From a virus: a DNA stretch of 25,138 nucleotides. Location: the IMG/VR virus record IMGVR_UViG_3300023296_000563, positions 1 to 25,138 of that record; one strand, given 5' to 3'. Below, piece by piece: positions 1-8,176 of this stretch. Position 1 is the first letter of the stretch; each line of letters starts with the position of its first letter. Under the pieces are notes generated by a model that was not told where the DNA came from, searched no databases, and saw only the letters and a list, made by a program, of their open reading frames with translations. The position numbers were made by a program, and so were the translations under genes.

Positions 1-1
1 T

Positions 2-574
2 CAACCAGGTGAGATTCCATTTGGTGATCTTTTACATGTTAAATTGGAAACTGAAAATTTTTACAATGAAGCAGAACAAGGCACGAGCATCGACTCTTTA
101 ATTTTACAATTAGACAACTTTGCAAAACGCAAAATACAAGATTGTATTTGTGTATTTTTTATAACAAATCCTACGAGATTTTTACATTTCCAAAACGGAC
201 AAAAACAGGTTCTTAGACCAACAGGAGACAAAAGTGCATTGAATAGATTTTATTTCTCAGACGTACAGTCAGATGAATTGGATTATCATAGGGCAAACAT
301 ATCAATACTCGCAGTGCAAAGAATGTGTCAACAATTGGGTTACCAAGATTATTACATAGAAGGCTGGACCAACATAGATTGGAAATATACAGGCATAGAC
401 AAAACAAAATTTATTCCACAAAGTGCTACTGAGATGTTTGGAGCCGACACAAATACAAAAACATTAGAACTTGCAAAATTTCAAGACAATGAATACATTA
501 ATCCAAACAAGTATCATCCTAATCAAAAAGGTCACAGTCTTATAGCAGAAAAACTTTTTAAGTTTATTAGGTAA
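2..574 (+). CDS. SGNH/GDSL-like hydrolase, 5'-partial
   Basis: The reading frame is open to the left edge of the window, so the true start is outside; a TTG at position 44 is only an internal codon. The visible 190 residues end with a stop at 572-574. The C-terminus contains YHPNQKGHSLIAEKL, which resembles block V of SGNH/GDSL esterases and acyltransferases (D-x-x-H-P-N-x-x-G-H). The usual Asp three residues before the His is Asn here, so activity is uncertain. The N-terminal block with the catalytic Ser is not visible. Such proteins remove or add acyl groups on glycans, which would suit the glycosyltransferase neighbours. It overlaps the convergent gene downstream by 8 nt. Family assignment rests on one motif and the overall look, so confidence is moderate. 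Confidence 0.55.
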   Translation, partial: QPGEIPFGDLLHVKLETENFYNEAEQGTSIDSLILQLDNFAKRKIQDCICVFFITNPTRFLHFQNGQKQVLRPTGDKSALNRFYFSDVQSDELDYHRANISILAVQRMCQQLGYQDYYIEGWTNIDWKYTGIDKTKFIPQSATEMFGADTNTKTLELAKFQDNEYINPNKYHPNQKGHSLIAEKLFKFIR

Positions 575-1277
575 ATTCGTTTTTGCAACGTTCACGTAGA
601 CGTTCATATTTCCTACGACCTCCAGGCCTGCCTCTCATAGATTTGCCCAATCCGTAGGCGTGACAAAAATAGCCAGTCATGCTCATTTTTTCGTTAAAGC
701 GATAATTCATATATTTGGTTGGTACATTACTGTCCAGCATTGTGCGGATCAGTATCCTACTGTCATCATCATTCCAACTCTTGTAGTCGCAGAACGGTCT
801 CATTATTTTTGCAGAAAATTCATTTATCATAAACACACCTGCATTGAATCGTTTTGATGCTAGTGTTTGTGGATCATACTTTTCTAGAATAGTATTTTGT
901 TTTTCCAACTGATGCCATTTTAGTCCTTTCTGTTCTGCCCGAACACTGTGTACCGGTTTGAAACTGTCAGTGTCAGGGTACATTTCGAAACAGTTTGGAG
1001 CATCAGACCAAACAACGACATCAGTGTCCAGATACAACACATTATTATATTTGCTCCACCAGTCATCGTTCATGATTAGGTCCAGTCTTTCAAAGGTTGG
1101 ATGTGTATGATTTACTCTTGCCTCAGTGATCAATTGGTAATCAACTCCGCACCTTTCAGCATATTTTTTTACAGACAACGTAGAATAATGAAACAATTCA
1201 TCTACATGGGTAAGATTATTGAAATCTGGTTGCACGTAGTTGTCTGGTTTCACAAAATACTGTACAATACAATCCAT
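567..1277 (-). CDS. Glycosyltransferase with DxD motif (GT8-like)
   Basis: A 236-residue protein on the minus strand, starting with ATG at 1277. The centre has LYLDTDVVVW (Asp84-x-Asp86), the metal and nucleotide-sugar binding DxD of GT-A glycosyltransferases, preceded by a region on a tyrosine/aspartate-rich core (SKYNNVLYLDTD) typical of GT8-like enzymes. The C-terminus is basic (GRPGGRRKYERLRERCKN), possibly for binding nucleic acid or a membrane surface. It is divergent from gmd with 19 nt between the two ATGs, and convergent with the SGNH gene. Donor and acceptor cannot be read from sequence. It probably modifies host or virion glycans together with the neighbouring genes. Confidence 0.7.
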   Translation of the reverse strand: MDCIVQYFVKPDNYVQPDFNNLTHVDELFHYSTLSVKKYAERCGVDYQLITEARVNHTHPTFERLDLIMNDDWWSKYNNVLYLDTDVVVWSDAPNCFEMYPDTDSFKPVHSVRAEQKGLKWHQLEKQNTILEKYDPQTLASKRFNAGVFMINEFSAKIMRPFCDYKSWNDDDSRILIRTMLDSNVPTKYMNYRFNEKMSMTGYFCHAYGLGKSMRGRPGGRRKYERLRERCKNEFT

Positions 1278-1289
1278 TCCATATATAAT
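1261..1289 (+). promoter_or_regulatory. Putative sigma-70 promoter of gmd
   Basis: TGTACA (1261-1266, four of six to consensus), a 17-bp spacer and a perfect TATAAT (1284-1289). The predicted start of transcription is at about 1296, one base before the ATG of gmd, so the mRNA would be practically leaderless. The segment overlaps the start of the divergent glycosyltransferase gene. Confidence 0.45.
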
Positions 1290-1296
1290 TATTATA

Positions 1297-2268
1297 ATGA
1301 AAAAAGTAGCATTCGTAACCGGCGTGACCGGACAAGATGGTCCATACCTATCTAAACACCTGTTGGAAAATGATTACAAGGTTTATGGTCTAATAAAACG
1401 ATATTCCAATCCTAACCTGGAAAACCTAAGATATCTCGGCATTGAAAATGATATTGAATTATTAACCGGAGATATCACTGACTGTTCAGCAATGAACCAT
1501 TTAGCAAAAACACTGAAGCCAAATGAATTTTACAACTTGGCGGCGCAAAGTTTTGTAAAAGCAAGTTGGGATTTAACCATGGTTACAACAGAAGCAAACT
1601 CACTAGGTGTGTTGAATATACTCACAGCACTCAAAGAAAATTCACCCAACACAAAGTTTTACCAAGCAAGTACATCTGAACTATACGGCAACAGTTCTGT
1701 AGATGGCAAGCAAGATGAAGAGACTCCTTTCAAACCAAGATCTCCATATGCTATTTCAAAATTGTATGCATATTGGATGACTGTGAACTTTAGAGAAAGT
1801 TATTCTATGTATACATCTAACGGTATACTGTTCAATCATGAGTCACCTTTACGAGGCAAAGAATTTGTCACAAGAAAAATTACTGACGGAGTAGCAAGAA
1901 TAAAACTTGGTCTCCAAGATAAAATATTGTTAGGCAACCTTGATGCAAAACGAGATTGGGGATTTGCAGGAGATTATGTTAAAGCAATGCATCAGATGTT
2001 GCAACAGGATGAACCGGACGATTATGTAATATGCACCGGCATACAGAACAGCATTAGAGAGTTGTGTGCTATAGCGTTTGAACATGCTGGCATATCTGAT
2101 TGGCAAAATAAAATAGAGTCAGATCCTAGATTTAAAAGACCAGCAGAACTTCATAGTCTGCATGGATCCAGTGCAAAAGCAAAACAAAAATTAGGTTGGA
2201 CTCCTACCATGACATTCGAAGATATGATAAAAAACATGGTTGATGAAGATATAAAAAGGCTCAGTTAA
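1297..2268 (+). CDS. gmd: GDP-mannose 4,6-dehydratase
   Basis: Converts GDP-D-mannose to GDP-4-keto-6-deoxymannose, the precursor of GDP-fucose, GDP-rhamnose and GDP-perosamine. It is a short-chain dehydrogenase of 323 residues. Visible motifs are the NAD(P)-binding TGVTGQDG (residues 8-15), NLAAQSFV (80-87), STSELYG (125-131), the catalytic Tyr151-x-x-x-Lys155 in SPYAISKLYAYW, FNHESPLRG, and GNLDAKRDWGFAGDYVKAM. All are diagnostic of Gmd, and length is close to the bacterial enzyme. I chose the ATG at 1297 over an upstream GTG because the Rossmann fold starts immediately after MKKVAFV and a -10 box sits just upstream. The gene heads a tightly packed set of glycosyltransferase genes, suggesting a phage-encoded deoxysugar used on LPS, capsule or virion glycans. 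No epimerase or reductase for the next step is in the window, so the product may feed host enzymes. Confidence 0.93.
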   Translation: MKKVAFVTGVTGQDGPYLSKHLLENDYKVYGLIKRYSNPNLENLRYLGIENDIELLTGDITDCSAMNHLAKTLKPNEFYNLAAQSFVKASWDLTMVTTEANSLGVLNILTALKENSPNTKFYQASTSELYGNSSVDGKQDEETPFKPRSPYAISKLYAYWMTVNFRESYSMYTSNGILFNHESPLRGKEFVTRKITDGVARIKLGLQDKILLGNLDAKRDWGFAGDYVKAMHQMLQQDEPDDYVICTGIQNSIRELCAIAFEHAGISDWQNKIESDPRFKRPAELHSLHGSSAKAKQKLGWTPTMTFEDMIKNMVDEDIKRLS

Positions 2269-3065
2269 TGCAAACTTTTAGTGTGGTTACAACGTGGGGA
2301 GAGCAACACTGGGATCTTTATGCTAAACGTTCAGTACAAAGTATCATAGACAACTGGCCTAAAGACACACAAAAGTTTTTTTATCCCGACAACATTGGTC
2401 AACAGATCGAAGCAGAAAATACATCATACTTTAGTTTAAAAGAAGTGCAACCAACCTTTGCAGATTTTGCAGAACGACACAAAAACAGTGCGTTAGTAAA
2501 AACTAAGATGGCAGAGGCCACTGATAATAAGTTTGTGTTTGACGTTGTAAGATTTGCACACAAGGTGTATGCTGTTATTGATGCGGCTGAAAGAGCAAAC
2601 ACAGAACAGTTGATTTGGATAGACGCTGATACAGTGACATATAAAACTATACCACAAGAATGGTTAGATCATATTGCGCCATTGAACAAATTTACAACTT
2701 TTATAGGCAGACCAAAAAAAGGATACTCTGAATGTGGATTTGTATCTTATAACTTGGCGTCGCTATACGCACAAGAATTTTTTGCAAGGTGGAAAGATTA
2801 TTATGAATTAGACCAATGGAACTCACTGAAAGGATTTACTGATTGTCATACCTATGATGCTGTGAGAACACAGATGGTTACTGAAGAAAAAATTAGCGAC
2901 AACGATTTGAATGATGGAAGATTTTTAGGATATCGTGGATCTAAACATCCTTTTGTGAATTCAGAACTAGGTGATTATATGGATCATCTCAAAGGCGAGC
3001 GTAAAGATATTAAAAACTCCAGCAAAGACATGAAAGTAAAAAGAAATCACGATCACTGGCAATGA
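2268..3065 (+). CDS. Glycosyltransferase-like protein with DxD motif
   Basis: A 265-residue protein whose ATG shares its A with the last base of the gmd stop codon, indicating translational coupling. It has LIWIDADTVTYK with Asp119-x-Asp121, a DxD metal-binding motif, preceded by an alpha/beta N-terminal half and followed by IGRPKKGYSECGFVSYN, as in GT-A folds where the acceptor pocket follows the DxD strand. The C-terminus is lysine-rich (KGERKDIKNSSKDMKVKR). The specific sugar is unknown. It is the second gene of the glycan operon and overlaps the next gene by 4 nt (ATGA). Confidence 0.65.
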   Translation: MQTFSVVTTWGEQHWDLYAKRSVQSIIDNWPKDTQKFFYPDNIGQQIEAENTSYFSLKEVQPTFADFAERHKNSALVKTKMAEATDNKFVFDVVRFAHKVYAVIDAAERANTEQLIWIDADTVTYKTIPQEWLDHIAPLNKFTTFIGRPKKGYSECGFVSYNLASLYAQEFFARWKDYYELDQWNSLKGFTDCHTYDAVRTQMVTEEKISDNDLNDGRFLGYRGSKHPFVNSELGDYMDHLKGERKDIKNSSKDMKVKRNHDHWQ

Positions 3066-3904
3066 AAATTGCAATATTTCCAGATACCTGTGCCAGAGCC
3101 GGCAAGCCTGTAATGAAAGCATTTATACAATCGTTGCAGGGCGAAAACATCATAATTTGTAAAAACAATGAAAGACCGGACTGTGATGTAGTTGTGATGT
3201 GGTCATGGCTGTTGGGCATGTATGGCAGAGACTCTATATACAATCATTACAAGAACAAAGCAAAATTTCTCATACTGGAAGTTGGCGGATTAAAACGTAA
3301 TCATGCATGGCGGATTGGCATAGGCGGTATAAACAGAGACGCTGAATTTGCCAACGAACAGGTTGATGATAAAAGACTGTCACTGTTCAACTTGGAGCCA
3401 TATGGTTGGCATAACGGCGAAGGTGAATACATTGTTATATGCACACAAAATCCAAGATCGATCGCTTGGGATCAAGGCTCAATTGAACAGTGGTGTGAAA
3501 AACAAATCAAATGGATCAGAACGCACACTGACAAAAAAATACTATTGAGACCGCACCCTAGAGCCTCAGTCAATCTAAATAAACTAGTGTCTAATAATGT
3601 AGAGATATCTGTCCCCAAGTTTATAGGAGAGCATGACCACGTCGACTTTGATAAACTACTAGGCAGAGCAGACTGTGTTGTAAATTATAACAGTAACCCA
3701 GCAATAGAATCTGTGCTGGCAGGAATACCTGTATACGTTGATGAATCAAGTTTGTGTAGGCCTGTTGGCAATGCTATTGGCTCTGATATGATACATGCAA
3801 GACCTAATAGATCAGAATGGTGCAAACAGATAAGTTACTGTGAGTGGTTTGTAGAAGAAATTCAACAAGGATTGCCATGGAAAAGGTTGAGAGAAAAATT
3901 ATGA
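3062..3904 (+). CDS. Capsule/glycerophosphate-type glycosyltransferase-like protein
   Basis: A 280-residue protein with no DxD motif but with two features of GT-B enzymes related to KpsC/KpsS capsule transferases and CDP-glycerol glycerophosphotransferases: LLRPHPRAS (residues 161-169) and the nucleotide-binding segment NPAIESVLAGIPVYVDESS (212-230). The N-terminus MKIAIFPDTCARAG begins a Rossmann-like strand. It overlaps the previous gene by ATGA and the next gene by ATGA, so the three are probably translated as a unit. It may act on a KDO- or glycerol-phosphate-containing acceptor, which would link it to kdsA at 8679-9509, but that is inference. I cannot name the substrate. Confidence 0.6.
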   Translation: MKIAIFPDTCARAGKPVMKAFIQSLQGENIIICKNNERPDCDVVVMWSWLLGMYGRDSIYNHYKNKAKFLILEVGGLKRNHAWRIGIGGINRDAEFANEQVDDKRLSLFNLEPYGWHNGEGEYIVICTQNPRSIAWDQGSIEQWCEKQIKWIRTHTDKKILLRPHPRASVNLNKLVSNNVEISVPKFIGEHDHVDFDKLLGRADCVVNYNSNPAIESVLAGIPVYVDESSLCRPVGNAIGSDMIHARPNRSEWCKQISYCEWFVEEIQQGLPWKRLREKL

Positions 3905-4653
3905 AAAATTTTGTTTGTGTATGTACCGGCAACAAATATGGTTTAGAATATGTTGATAAACTTTACAACATGGTTATGCGCCATTCTACAGATGTAAAGT
4001 TTCACGTTATCACAGACAGTAAAAAAGAATGGCAAGAAAATATACATCAAATTATTGTGACGCCTGTGTACCAAACTTGGTGGAATAAAATCCATATGTT
4101 TCGCGACGACATAGGCCTTGAAGGCCAAGTGCTGTTTATGGATTTAGATGTAGTGATCATACGAAACATAGATCATCTTTGGGATTTTGAAGGCAATGCA
4201 TTTGTTATCATTCAAGACTTTAACAGATGCAGAATAAAAAATTATCATGTGCGTAATTCATCAGTAATGAAATTTGTTGCTGGCAAGGAAGTGCATGTAT
4301 GGAATAAATTTAAAGAAGATCCTTTTGGTATTATTAAAAAATATAGAGGCGATCAAGATTACTTAACAGCACTGTATAGAGATGGAAAAATTTGGCCTCA
4401 TAATTGGGTAATGTCATACAAGTGGGAAATTGGTCTAGAAGAAGGAGAAAAACGCAACAGTCCACATGACAAATTTGTCACAGAAAGAATAACAAGAGAA
4501 AAAGTTATTACAATACAAAATGGCAAGAAAATTGAAACAGAAAGAGTTAAAAAATTTAATCTGCCAGATGATTGTGCAGTAATGGTGTTTCACGGCAAAC
4601 CAAATCCTGCACAAATTACTAAAGACCCATTGGTGTTGGAGAACTGGAGATAA
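3901..4653 (+). CDS. Glycosyltransferase with DxD motif
   Basis: A 250-residue protein from the ATG at 3901, which overlaps the upstream stop in ATGA; a longer in-frame extension to 3844 lies wholly inside the upstream gene and is unlikely. VLFMDLDVVIIRNIDHLWDF holds Asp81-x-Asp83, and TWWNKIHMFRDD precedes it, a pattern frequent in GT-A proteins annotated from marine phages. GDQDYLTALYRDG downstream resembles the second conserved metal/acceptor region of GT8-like proteins. It probably acts in the same pathway as the three genes before it. The C-terminal VFHGKPNP again matches the HGxxKP-type C-terminal metal ligand of GT8 enzymes. Confidence 0.72.
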   Translation: MKNFVCVCTGNKYGLEYVDKLYNMVMRHSTDVKFHVITDSKKEWQENIHQIIVTPVYQTWWNKIHMFRDDIGLEGQVLFMDLDVVIIRNIDHLWDFEGNAFVIIQDFNRCRIKNYHVRNSSVMKFVAGKEVHVWNKFKEDPFGIIKKYRGDQDYLTALYRDGKIWPHNWVMSYKWEIGLEEGEKRNSPHDKFVTERITREKVITIQNGKKIETERVKKFNLPDDCAVMVFHGKPNPAQITKDPLVLENWR

Positions 4654-4660
4654 TTAAAAC

Positions 4661-5161
4661 ATGTCACTGTTTGAATTTAATGATTATGGAGTAGAGCATT
4701 CAACTGTACCAACAGCAGAAGTATACATTACCAATGTAGAAGATTCATTTTCTATTACTCCGTTGAACCAATACATAGACAACAGACGTGTTATATTGAT
4801 TGGCATACCAGGAGCATTTACTCCTACCTGCACAGAGAAACATCTGCCAGGATTCCTAGATTCTGAAGATAAATTTTATGCCAAAGGTGTAGATGAAATT
4901 ATGTGTCTAAGTGTTAATGATGTGCATGTTATGACTGCGTTTGATGATTACATAAATTCAGAAGGTGGTCAAATTACCATGGCAGCTGATCCTTATGGTA
5001 ACATTGCCAAGCAATTAAATCTGTTGATAGAAAAAGATCATTTAGGCATGCGTATGCAAAGATTTGTTGCAATATGTAAAGATGGAAAAATAATCAAAAT
5101 GCTTGTAGATGAAAAAGGTCTAGATGTTTCTTCTGCAGAAAACTGTTTGAAGTTGCTATGA
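4661..5161 (+). CDS. Peroxiredoxin, Prx5/AhpC-TSA redoxin family
   Basis: A 166-residue thiol peroxidase that would reduce H2O2 or organic peroxides. The active site is PGAFTPTCTEKHLPGF, with peroxidatic Cys57 inside the required P-x-x-x-T-x-x-C pattern; the supporting Arg is likely in LGMRMQRFV. The length matches bacterial Prx5 enzymes. Other cysteines are in EIMCLSV, VAICKDG and, close to the C-terminus, SSAENCLKLL. The last could act as a resolving cysteine, though its position is a few residues later than in the atypical 2-Cys human Prx5. The gene follows the glycosyltransferases by 7 nt and overlaps the next gene by ATGA, so it is co-expressed with the glycan genes. Phage-encoded peroxiredoxin could protect the infected cell or virus enzymes from oxidative stress; this role is inferred. 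Confidence 0.9.
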   Translation: MSLFEFNDYGVEHSTVPTAEVYITNVEDSFSITPLNQYIDNRRVILIGIPGAFTPTCTEKHLPGFLDSEDKFYAKGVDEIMCLSVNDVHVMTAFDDYINSEGGQITMAADPYGNIAKQLNLLIEKDHLGMRMQRFVAICKDGKIIKMLVDEKGLDVSSAENCLKLL

Positions 5162-5847
5162 CATTATCCACTTACGAGGGCGAAGAAATAATTGCAAGTA
5201 TTGTGATTAAGCAAGGTAAAAAATATTTTAACAAAGTGTGGATGCCAAGAACTGTTTTTAATGATCCACAAAACAAAGACGCATATATTTTAGGCAACGG
5301 CGAATCAAGAAAAACATTTGATCTATATTCATTACCACAGGACACATATGGTTGCAATGCTCTGTACAGAAATTATACACCAGACTTTTTGGTTTCTGTA
5401 GATAGAAAAATTTACAAAGAAATTATAGACAGCGAGTATGAACAAAATAATATTGTGTATACCAACCATAACAATTTGACAAAGATTGGAGGCAATGCAC
5501 ATTTGATTCCAGCAAATCCACATCAAGGAGCAGGGCCTACAGCAATGCAAATTGCCATACATGATGGACATACGAATTTGATATGCATCGGTTTTGACTG
5601 TGGCCGAGACGGCCCTAATAACAATGTGTACAAAGACACAAATGGTTATAACACAGCAGAAACAGTAGTGCATCAAACTGTGTGGGCATCGCAAATACAT
5701 GGTATCATGAAGGCCAATCCAAAGATTACATTCACCTTTGTAGAAGGCGATTTACCATCATATTTCTTTGATCTTGACAACTGTAAAGCAATATCATATA
5801 CTGAATTAAGTACACACATAAATAATGGAAATGAGCAAACTACCTGA
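5158..5847 (+). CDS. GT42/MptE-like (DUF115-like) protein
   Basis: A 229-residue protein that overlaps the peroxiredoxin gene by ATGA. It carries AYILGNGESRKTFDLYSLP (residues 42-60), YGCNALYRNYTPDFLVSVD, and later GAGPTAMQIAIHDGHTNLICIGFDCG. This order (GNGxS, then CN-x-x-Y, then a Gly-rich helix followed by an IGFD strand) resembles the nucleotide-binding core of GT42 sialyltransferases and of the MptE/DUF115 fold. It therefore probably binds a nucleotide-activated sugar or a pterin-type substrate. Being in the glycan operon favours the glycosyltransferase reading. The C-terminus overlaps the next gene by 23 nt. Confidence 0.5.
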   Translation: MTLSTYEGEEIIASIVIKQGKKYFNKVWMPRTVFNDPQNKDAYILGNGESRKTFDLYSLPQDTYGCNALYRNYTPDFLVSVDRKIYKEIIDSEYEQNNIVYTNHNNLTKIGGNAHLIPANPHQGAGPTAMQIAIHDGHTNLICIGFDCGRDGPNNNVYKDTNGYNTAETVVHQTVWASQIHGIMKANPKITFTFVEGDLPSYFFDLDNCKAISYTELSTHINNGNEQTT

Positions 5848-6193
5848 ATCAATAAAAATAGGTTGGAAAGACGTCCGGATTGAAAAGGTTAAAACATCCT
5901 TTATAAAAAATAATTCTGACTACTGGGGACAATATGTTGCTCGTGAAAGCAAAATTGAAATCCAAGAAGAAGCAAAAGGCATAGATGTTGCTAATACTTT
6001 GTTGCATGAAATCATACATGCAATTGTGTATCACTCATCAATGAACTTAGAAGGCGGCCCACTCAAAGACGAGTATGCAGAAGAACACGTAGTAAACTCT
6101 ATGACCAATTGGTTAATGGGTGTGTTCAAAGACAATCCATGGTTATTAGACACTCTCAAAGAAACCATACATCCAAAAAACTCCAAAAAATAA
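5825..6193 (+). CDS. Small zincin-like metallopeptidase
   Basis: A 122-residue protein with LLHEIIHAIVYHSSM, giving the zinc-binding HExxH motif at residues 61-65 (catalytic Glu62). A downstream acidic segment, YAEEHVVNSMTNWL, could provide the third ligand (Glu or His), as in SprT-like or ImmA/IrrE-like single-domain zincins. There is no signal peptide, so it should act in the cytoplasm. A second ATG two codons in (5831) is an equally possible start. Targets could be host proteins or a repressor, but nothing in the sequence identifies one. The 3' end abuts a strong promoter for the next gene. Confidence 0.65.
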   Translation: MEMSKLPESIKIGWKDVRIEKVKTSFIKNNSDYWGQYVARESKIEIQEEAKGIDVANTLLHEIIHAIVYHSSMNLEGGPLKDEYAEEHVVNSMTNWLMGVFKDNPWLLDTLKETIHPKNSKK

Positions 6194-6200
6194 AGACTTT

Positions 6201-6236
6201 TTGACGGTTGACTTATCTTTGGTTATACCATATAAT
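6201..6236 (+). promoter_or_regulatory. Strong sigma-70 promoter
   Basis: TTGACT (6208-6213), an exact 17-bp spacer and TATAAT (6231-6236) form a near-consensus host-type promoter. A second -35-like TTGACG lies at 6201-6206, seven bases upstream. The downstream leader of about 30 nt has a Shine-Dalgarno AGAGGT (6259-6264) before the ATG at 6275. This is the strongest promoter recognised in the window and suggests early, high expression of the small gene that follows. Confidence 0.85.
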
Positions 6237-6274
6237 ATAGATAATAAGAAACACAATAAGAGGTAACAACAAAA

Positions 6275-6616
6275 ATGACAACTAACGCACAAAAAGTATT
6301 AGAACTAATTAAAGACAAACTATGTGATCAAGGAACAACAACTTATCAAGGTAGATCAGGCACATACAAATATGTAGAAGGTAGAACAACTTCTGAAGGC
6401 ACAATCAACGGTGTGGTACAGAAACTTCATTCTGAAGGATATCTTAAAACTGCAGGTTCATTTAAAATTCTAGAAGATGGCACTGTGTTGAGATTTACAG
6501 GTATTGCTACAAAAACATCAAAAGCAATCACAAAAGAAATGCTAATGAATGCACAAACACAAGAAGATACTACTGCAGAACTAAGCACTGATACACAAGA
6601 ATCAATTGCAATCTAA
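6275..6616 (+). CDS. Small unknown protein behind a strong early promoter
   Basis: A 113-residue protein I do not recognise. The N-terminal 75 residues alternate helices and short strands (TTNAQKVLELIKDKL, then GTINGVVQKLHSEGYLKTAG, then LEDGTVLRFTG), which could be a small winged-helix-like fold, with HSEGYLKTAG reminiscent of a wing after a helix. The C-terminal 35 residues are Thr/Glu/Gln-rich and probably disordered. The excellent promoter and ribosome binding site, and the terminator that follows, make this a stand-alone, strongly expressed unit, typical of phage early genes that act on host transcription or metabolism. The function is not determined. Confidence 0.75.
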   Translation: MTTNAQKVLELIKDKLCDQGTTTYQGRSGTYKYVEGRTTSEGTINGVVQKLHSEGYLKTAGSFKILEDGTVLRFTGIATKTSKAITKEMLMNAQTQEDTTAELSTDTQESIAI

Positions 6617-6659
6617 GTTAAAATCACTTAGAATATCTAACGTAAAGAAAACACTTTTG

Positions 6660-6690
6660 ACTGTTGAGTCTAAATGGGCTCAACAGTTTT
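6660..6690 (+). terminator. Intrinsic terminator before uvsW
   Basis: ACTGTTGAG (6660-6668) pairs perfectly with CTCAACAGT (6679-6687). Three further pairs (two of them G-U) tighten the loop to AAAT, for a 12-bp stem followed by TTTT. It closes the strongly promoted unit at 6275-6616 and ends just before the uvsW ribosome binding site, so it could also attenuate read-through into uvsW. Confidence 0.7.
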
Positions 6691-6702
6691 GGAGGAAAAT
6701 AC

Positions 6703-8154
6703 TTGCCGCATTGTACAATACAGATTAAAGATGAAGTCAACGTTAAACTAGAAGGATTAGATCTTGTCACTAGACGCAAACTAACAAACAAATTTAAATA
6801 CGAGATTCCAGGTGCAAGATTTATGCCGGCTGTGAAGTTGGGAAGATGGGACGGCACTGTATCATTTTTTACACAAGGTGGTTTGACCTATGTGAATCTG
6901 CTAGAAGACATTATGCCTATTCTAGAAGAAAACAATTACACATTTGATTTGCAAGACGAAAGAGAAGCATACAATCTAACATTTGACAAAGTGAACACAG
7001 AAACATTTTCACATGTTGCTTGGCCGGCAGGACACAACAATGCTGGAGAACCAATTTCGTTACGTGATCATCAAGTTGAAGTAATTAATAATTTTCTAGA
7101 CAATCCACAGTGTTTACAAGAAGTAGCCACAGCCGCTGGAAAAACTATTATCACTGCCGTACTCAGTAAACTGATTGAACCATATGGTCGAAGCATTATA
7201 ATTGTTCCAAACAAATCTTTAGTCACACAAACGCAAGAAGACTATGTTAACATGGGACTAGATGTTGGTGTATACTTTGGCGACAAAAAAGAAGTAGGAC
7301 ATACACACACCATTGCCACGTGGCAATCATTAAACATACTAGAAAAGAAAAGACTTAATGCAGAAGATGATCTCATAGAAGAATTTAAAAGAGATGTAGT
7401 TTGTGTAATAGTGGATGAAGTACACATGGCCAAGGCAGATGTATTAAGAAGACTGTTGACCAATGTATATGGTTATGTGCCAATTCGTTGGGGACTCACT
7501 GGTACAATACCAAAAGCAGAATATGAATTTAAATCATTACATGTCAGTTTAGGCAACGTTATCAATAAAGTGTCTGCTGTGGATTTGCAAGAAAAAGGAT
7601 TGCTGGCTAATCTAAACATTGAGATCATGCAACTTAATGATTTTGTAGAATATAAAAACTACAGAGAAGAACAAACATATCTTGTAACCAAACAAGAAAG
7701 AATCGATTATATCGGCAGAATGGTTGAGCAAATGTCACAAAGCGGTAACACACTAGTGTTAGTTGATAGAATCAAGTCAGGCGAGTTGTTAACATCAGCA
7801 GTACCGGGAGCAACATTTGTGAGCGGTTCTATGAAAGCCAGTGATAGAAAAAACACATATGATGAAATTAAAGAAGGTGAAGGTAAAATAATTGTGGCCA
7901 CATACGGTGTTGCGGCAGTAGGTATTAACCTGCCACGTATATTCAATCTTGTGCTATTAGAGCCTGGCAAGTCGTTTGTTAGAGTTATACAGAGCATAGG
8001 TAGAGGCATACGTAAAGCCAAAGACAAAGACTTTGTACGAATATGGGACATATGCTCTACAGCAAAGTTTTCCAAAAGACATCTTACAGAACGTAAAAAG
8101 TTTTATCGTGAAGCAGAGTATCCGTTTACAATAACAAAGGTTGACTATCAATAG
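6703..8154 (+). CDS. uvsW: UvsW-like superfamily 2 helicase
   Basis: In T4, UvsW is an ATP-dependent RNA-DNA and branched-DNA helicase that unwinds R-loops and drives the switch from origin to recombination-dependent replication. This protein of 483 residues has the UvsW N-terminal domain (FKYEIPGARFMPAVKLGRWDG), Walker A ATAAGKT (near residue 145), DEVH (about 238-241), WGLTGTIPK (motif III), and QSIGRGIRKA (motif VI). No ATG begins the frame. The TTG at 6703 is chosen because GGAGG at 6691-6695 lies 7 nt upstream and the protein then starts at the family's usual place; an earlier TTG at 6664 lies within the terminator hairpin. A sigma-70-type promoter for the next gene overlaps its 3' end. 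Confidence 0.92.
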   Translation: MPHCTIQIKDEVNVKLEGLDLVTRRKLTNKFKYEIPGARFMPAVKLGRWDGTVSFFTQGGLTYVNLLEDIMPILEENNYTFDLQDEREAYNLTFDKVNTETFSHVAWPAGHNNAGEPISLRDHQVEVINNFLDNPQCLQEVATAAGKTIITAVLSKLIEPYGRSIIIVPNKSLVTQTQEDYVNMGLDVGVYFGDKKEVGHTHTIATWQSLNILEKKRLNAEDDLIEEFKRDVVCVIVDEVHMAKADVLRRLLTNVYGYVPIRWGLTGTIPKAEYEFKSLHVSLGNVINKVSAVDLQEKGLLANLNIEIMQLNDFVEYKNYREEQTYLVTKQERIDYIGRMVEQMSQSGNTLVLVDRIKSGELLTSAVPGATFVSGSMKASDRKNTYDEIKEGEGKIIVATYGVAAVGINLPRIFNLVLLEPGKSFVRVIQSIGRGIRKAKDKDFVRIWDICSTAKFSKRHLTERKKFYREAEYPFTITKVDYQ

Positions 8155-8170
8155 ATAATCCACATATAAT
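8141..8170 (+). promoter_or_regulatory. Sigma-70 promoter giving a leaderless start
   Basis: TTGACT (8141-8146) within the end of uvsW, an 18-bp spacer, and a perfect TATAAT (8165-8170). The expected transcription start falls at about 8177, exactly the ATG of the next gene, and no Shine-Dalgarno sequence is seen. Confidence 0.7.
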
Positions 8171-8176
8171 AAAGTA

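Noticed and set aside
1240-1296. Upstream GTG start of gmd
   Set aside because: The added residues are not Rossmann-like and the segment contains the promoter and the start of the divergent gene.
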